Positions 61,016 to 64,000 of a stretch of 64,000 nt of DNA are shown here, piece after piece. How positions within the stretch are numbered: position 1 is the first letter of the stretch; the number at the start of each line of letters is the position of its first letter. The position numbers and the translations under genes were made by a program. This DNA is from an uncultured Aquimarina sp. (lineage in GTDB: Bacteria > Bacteroidota > Bacteroidia > Flavobacteriales > Flavobacteriaceae), in assembly GCA_947500545.1 (NCBI GenBank), contig CANMSO010000003.1:248001-312000 (forward strand), written 5' to 3'. The notes beneath the pieces are model-generated. The model was given only the letters and a program-made list of their open reading frames with translations, was not told the DNA's origin and did not search any database.

Positions 61016-63967
61016 ATGATTAAAAGAATACTTTTTATTGCCATATGCATAATCTCCTTTAATTCTATTATTGGACAGGAAGAGGCGGCCACCAGTAATG
61101 GTGTTTTGCCTTCAGATATTCCTTTACATAACTCTATAAAATATAATCGTTTTTTATTCAATCCTACCTTTTCTTTTGTTAGAGAAAATAAGAATTCAAT
61201 AAACGCATATAACAGAAACCCAAGATCAAGTTTTAGTGATAATTCACAGACCTATTTCATGAATTATTCTGCCAAATTTCAAGAAAAAATGGGAGCAGGA
61301 ATAGGCTTGTTTCAGCAAAACGTTGGGATATTCAGATATTTTGGTGCAACCCTAAACTACGGATATAATGTAGAGCTTGACAGAGATATGAATTTGACTT
61401 TTGGGATGAATTTAAACTATTCTCAAAGCGCATTAAAAAGTAATCTGGATCAAGCCCAGGCAGACGATGACGTTATAAATAATTATCAAAATAGTTCTGT
61501 TTTTCTTTTACATCCTGGTATTAATTTTAATTGGGAAAGTTTTGATGTAGGAGTATCTGCAGGAAACCTAGTGGCTTATAATGTATCCTCTAGTGAATTA
61601 TTAACAGATAGTATGGTGCTAACAGGACACGTTATGTACACCTCTAACCTAGACTGGAGAGAAGATAATGAAATCAGAGCTATGGGGTACGCCTCTAAGC
61701 CTGGTGAAGAAGAACTTCGTTATGGGGGTAATGTTATTTTTGAAATACCTAAATACGGATGGGCACAACTAGGATATAATAGCTACTATGGTGGAGCCAT
61801 AGGTATAGGAGCTAATGTAACCCCTACTATTTCTATTGGATATACCGTAGAACCAGGTATTGGGGGTGAAGCAATCGTTGCAGAATTTGGAGCAACACAT
61901 GAATTTGGTTTGGCATTTAATTTTGCTGAAGAAAAACCACGACGAGGAAGCAAATCAAAGACAAGCACACAAAAAGCATATGAAGCCAGAGATTCTGAAA
62001 TTAGAAGGCTGAAAAAAGAAATATTAGAACAAAATAAGATCATAAGAGACCTTCAGGATGAGCAAGGGGATTCTCAGAGCCAGGAACAACAGGCAATGAG
62101 CGAGTTAGAAAGATCTATTGCTGAGGCTAAAGAAAAAGAGGCCAAAGCGGCGAGAGAGCTTGAATTGCAACGTGAAGAAGAAGTAAAATTACTTAACAAA
62201 CAAGCAGAAGAAGAGCGTCTGGCGGCACAGAAAGAGCTTGAGCGTGAGGTGGAAGTAACCGAAGAGGAAAGATTAGCTGCTCAAAAGAAGCTTGAACGTG
62301 AAGAAGAAGAATTGCGATTAGCTTCTCAAAAGAAATTAGAGGTTGAAATGTCTCAGCAGGAATCAGAAGAAGATAAGATTGCAGCAGAAGAGGCTGCGAG
62401 AGAGGCTGAAGCTGCTCAGCAACAAGCAGAAGAAGAAATAGCAGAACAAAAGGCCGAAGAAGAGCGCTTGGCGGCTCAGAAAAAACTGGAGCTGGAAATG
62501 GCCGAACAAAGATTGGCAGATGAAGCGGCAGAAGCAGCCCGATTAGCAGAGGAACAAAGACTAGCAGCTGAAGCAGCAGAGGCAGCCCGATTAGCTGAAG
62601 AGCAGAGATTGGCGGATGAAGCAGCAGAGGCAGCCCGATTAGCTGAAGAGCAGAGATTGGCAGATGAAGCAGCAGAGGCAGCCCGATTAGCTGAAGAGCA
62701 GAGATTGGCAGATGAAGCGGCAGAGGCAGCCCGATTAGCTGAAGAGCAGAGATTGGCAGATGAAGCAGCAGAAGCAGCTCGATTAGCAGAGGAACAAAGA
62801 TTAGCAGATGAAGCAGCAGAGGCAGCTCGATTAGCAGAGGAACAAAGATTAGCGGATGAAGCAGCAGAAGCAGCTCGATTAGCCGAAGCGGCAGAAGCAG
62901 CTCGATTAGCAGAGGAACAAAGATTAGCAGATGAAGCGGCAGAAGCAGCTCGATTAGCAGAGGAACAAAGATTAGCAGATGAAGCAGCAGAAGCAGCCCG
63001 ATTAGCAGAGGAGCAGAGATTGGCAGATGAAGCAGCAGCAGCGGCAGAAGCAGCTCGATTGGCTGAAGAACAAAGATTAGCAGCTGCAGCGGCGGCCGCT
63101 CCACCAGAAAACAAAGAAGCATTAGACGAAATCAAGAAAGAATTAGATAATAATTCTAGAATTTCTAGTAAAATATTTGCACGTAGGGATTCATTATTAA
63201 CAACTAGCTTAAATGTTGATAAAAGAGAATTTAACAAGTTACTAGAGTCTCTTGTAAACATGAATGATGATGCAAGTGATCCAAGTAGCTCTAAACGACT
63301 TTCTGCAAACAATAGGTTTGTGAAATTTGCTGATGCAACAAGACCCGAAGCACAGTTTGCAACAAAATATATACCTGGATATCCAGAAGGATACTATCTA
63401 ATTGGTAATGTATTTAAGGGAGGGGCATATGCAGAAAAATTCTCAAGTACGTTGAAAGATTTAGGATTTAATAACTCTCAGATAATTGTGAATCCTGAGA
63501 ATCAATTCCAATATGTTGCAATTGAAAGTTATACAGATAAAGATGAGGCTGCTCGTCAGTATTTAAGTAGTATTGATAATAAATATTATGGAGATATGTG
63601 GATACTACATATCGCTAAGAGTAGAGTAGAATCTTTCAAACGACTTTTACAAGAAACAAAACTGATAACGGATACAGTTAAAGATGACACAGTATTGACG
63701 GAAAGTTTATCCTATATCGGTGGGCATAATATTGAAAATGGCTATTACTTGATTACGAATATTTTCAAGAGAGAAAATTATTTTGAAAGAGGAATGGCGA
63801 AATTAAAAGAACAAGGTTTAGAACCTCAGTTCTTCAGAAACCCGAAAGATAATTATATATACGTTTACCTAAAGAGATATGACAGTCTTGATGAGGCAAA
63901 ACAGAGTTTATTCTCTAACGTGAACAACTCATACAATGGTGATTTATATATACTAAAAATACAATAA
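61016..63967 (+). CDS. PorP/SprF-like T9SS outer-membrane protein fused to a long charged helix and SPOR-like repeats
   Basis: 983 residues. Signal peptide (about 1-20), PorP/SprF-type beta-barrel (about 22-302: [63 protein letters not shown]). Then a Ser/Lys linker, coiled coil and charged segments (about 305-490), an Ala/Glu/Arg repeat block (about 496-693; 16-residue unit [16 protein letters not shown]), a spacer with Asn/Ser, and two SPOR-like repeats (about 785-862 and 905-983: [18 protein letters not shown] and [18 protein letters not shown]). PorP/SprF partners typically lack this tail. SPOR domains bind denuded peptidoglycan, so the tail may anchor the barrel to the wall across the periplasm; inference. 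Confidence 0.85.
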   Translation: MIKRILFIAICIISFNSIIGQEEAATSNGVLPSDIPLHNSIKYNRFLFNPTFSFVRENKNSINAYNRNPRSSFSDNSQTYFMNYSAKFQEKMGAGIGLFQQNVGIFRYFGATLNYGYNVELDRDMNLTFGMNLNYSQSALKSNLDQAQADDDVINNYQNSSVFLLHPGINFNWESFDVGVSAGNLVAYNVSSSELLTDSMVLTGHVMYTSNLDWREDNEIRAMGYASKPGEEELRYGGNVIFEIPKYGWAQLGYNSYYGGAIGIGANVTPTISIGYTVEPGIGGEAIVAEFGATHEFGLAFNFAEEKPRRGSKSKTSTQKAYEARDSEIRRLKKEILEQNKIIRDLQDEQGDSQSQEQQAMSELERSIAEAKEKEAKAARELELQREEEVKLLNKQAEEERLAAQKELEREVEVTEEERLAAQKKLEREEEELRLASQKKLEVEMSQQESEEDKIAAEEAAREAEAAQQQAEEEIAEQKAEEERLAAQKKLELEMAEQRLADEAAEAARLAEEQRLAAEAAEAARLAEEQRLADEAAEAARLAEEQRLADEAAEAARLAEEQRLADEAAEAARLAEEQRLADEAAEAARLAEEQRLADEAAEAARLAEEQRLADEAAEAARLAEAAEAARLAEEQRLADEAAEAARLAEEQRLADEAAEAARLAEEQRLADEAAAAAEAARLAEEQRLAAAAAAAPPENKEALDEIKKELDNNSRISSKIFARRDSLLTTSLNVDKREFNKLLESLVNMNDDASDPSSSKRLSANNRFVKFADATRPEAQFATKYIPGYPEGYYLIGNVFKGGAYAEKFSSTLKDLGFNNSQIIVNPENQFQYVAIESYTDKDEAARQYLSSIDNKYYGDMWILHIAKSRVESFKRLLQETKLITDTVKDDTVLTESLSYIGGHNIENGYYLITNIFKRENYFERGMAKLKEQGLEPQFFRNPKDNYIYVYLKRYDSLDEAKQSLFSNVNNSYNGDLYILKIQ
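62501..63095 (+). repeat. 48-bp tandem repeat array coding A/E/R-rich helix
   Basis: About 11 full 48-bp units plus partial ones (unit [16 protein letters not shown]). Units near 62593-62784 use GCTGAAGAGCAGAGATTGGC, units near 62785-63000 use GCAGAGGAACAAAGATTAGC, with a 27-bp partial unit around 62882-62908. This suggests two separate expansions by slippage or unequal exchange. Confidence 0.85.
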
Positions 63968-63979
63968 CCCCAAAAGTAG

Positions 63980-64000
63980 ATGGCGATGATATCCAAAGAA
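63980..64000 (+). CDS. Possible start of a further gene (partial)
   Basis: ATG 63980 opens a frame (MAMISKE) to the window edge with no stop; a second ATG is at 63986. It lies 12 bases after the previous stop and would be cotranscribed. Seven codons are too few to say more. Confidence 0.3.

Noticed and set aside
62193..63312. Two long minus-strand open frames (309 and 278 codons) opposite the repeat array
   Set aside because: They are shadows of the low-complexity 48-bp repeat: one is almost only Leu/Pro/Ile and the other Ala/Ser/Asn. They have no plausible start context or domain.

Overview
The window looks like a piece of chromosome from a marine Flavobacteriaceae bacterium, probably Aquimarina or a near relative. 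This is inferred from low GC, Bacteroidetes-type promoters (TTTG, about 19-20 nt, then TAnnTTTG), lack of obvious Shine-Dalgarno sites, type IX secretion (T9SS) sorting domains, PorP/SprF proteins, a TonB receptor, lipoproteins with acidic residues after the lipobox cysteine, and Bacteroidetes-restricted families (DUF3078, DUF2480, DUF4175, DUF5689). Almost everything is chromosomal housekeeping and cell-envelope content. No prophage, IS element, CRISPR array or rRNA was seen; there is one tRNA (Cys).

Layout. 1-3.9 kb: tail of a T9SS cargo protein, two lipoproteins (an M43 metalloprotease and a DUF4377 protein), then a tight Fe-S assembly run (sufE, DUF59/SufT-like, hotdog thioesterase, DUF2480). 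4.1-7.9 kb: three DUF3078 outer-membrane-type paralogs with a GNAT enzyme between them. 7.9-16.3 kb: hflX, a cytoplasmic EEP-family hydrolase, a PLAT-like lipoprotein, a very large T9SS-exported EEP nuclease with lamin-tail-like repeats, and a Lys-rich lipoprotein. 16.5-26.2 kb (minus strand): a seven-gene chain Usp, SulP transporter, metallo-beta-lactamase fold, subtilase lipoprotein, M1 peptidase, rnpA, S41 protease, divergent from a CPA1 antiporter. 28.2-29.05 kb: a tandem pair of micro-lipoproteins with matching promoters and terminators. 29-34.5 kb: an exported EEP hydrolase divergent from a TonB receptor plus DUF5689 lipoprotein. 34.6-37.5 kb: acetyltransferase, CDF cation exporter, rpiB, DUF2007 and a 59-residue membrane ORF. 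37.7-49.4 kb: rnr, a GIN-domain protein, LysE, tRNA-Cys, folB, glnS, an SPFH protein, a DUF4177 mini-gene, a trypsin-like lipoprotein and gltX. 49.8-58.3 kb: DUF4175, ybeY, mnmG, two small membrane proteins, a methyltransferase and an OmpH/Skp-like lipoprotein. 58.9-64 kb: a T9SS type-B cargo protein next to a PorP/SprF protein fused to a long A/E/R-rich helix and SPOR-like repeats.

Most notable: (i) three strong and one degenerate GTTCCACGTGGAAC sites, matching the parS chromosome-segregation motif, clustered within 6.5 kb around mnmG, one embedded in a 38-bp perfect palindrome that also ends ybeY; (ii) the PorP/SprF-helix-SPOR fusion paired with its probable T9SS cargo, which may tie an outer-membrane T9SS partner to peptidoglycan; (iii) three EEP-type hydrolases in different compartments plus a TonB/DUF5689 locus, suggesting scavenging of extracellular nucleic acid or organic phosphate; and (iv) two sub-60-residue genes absent from standard long-ORF calls.
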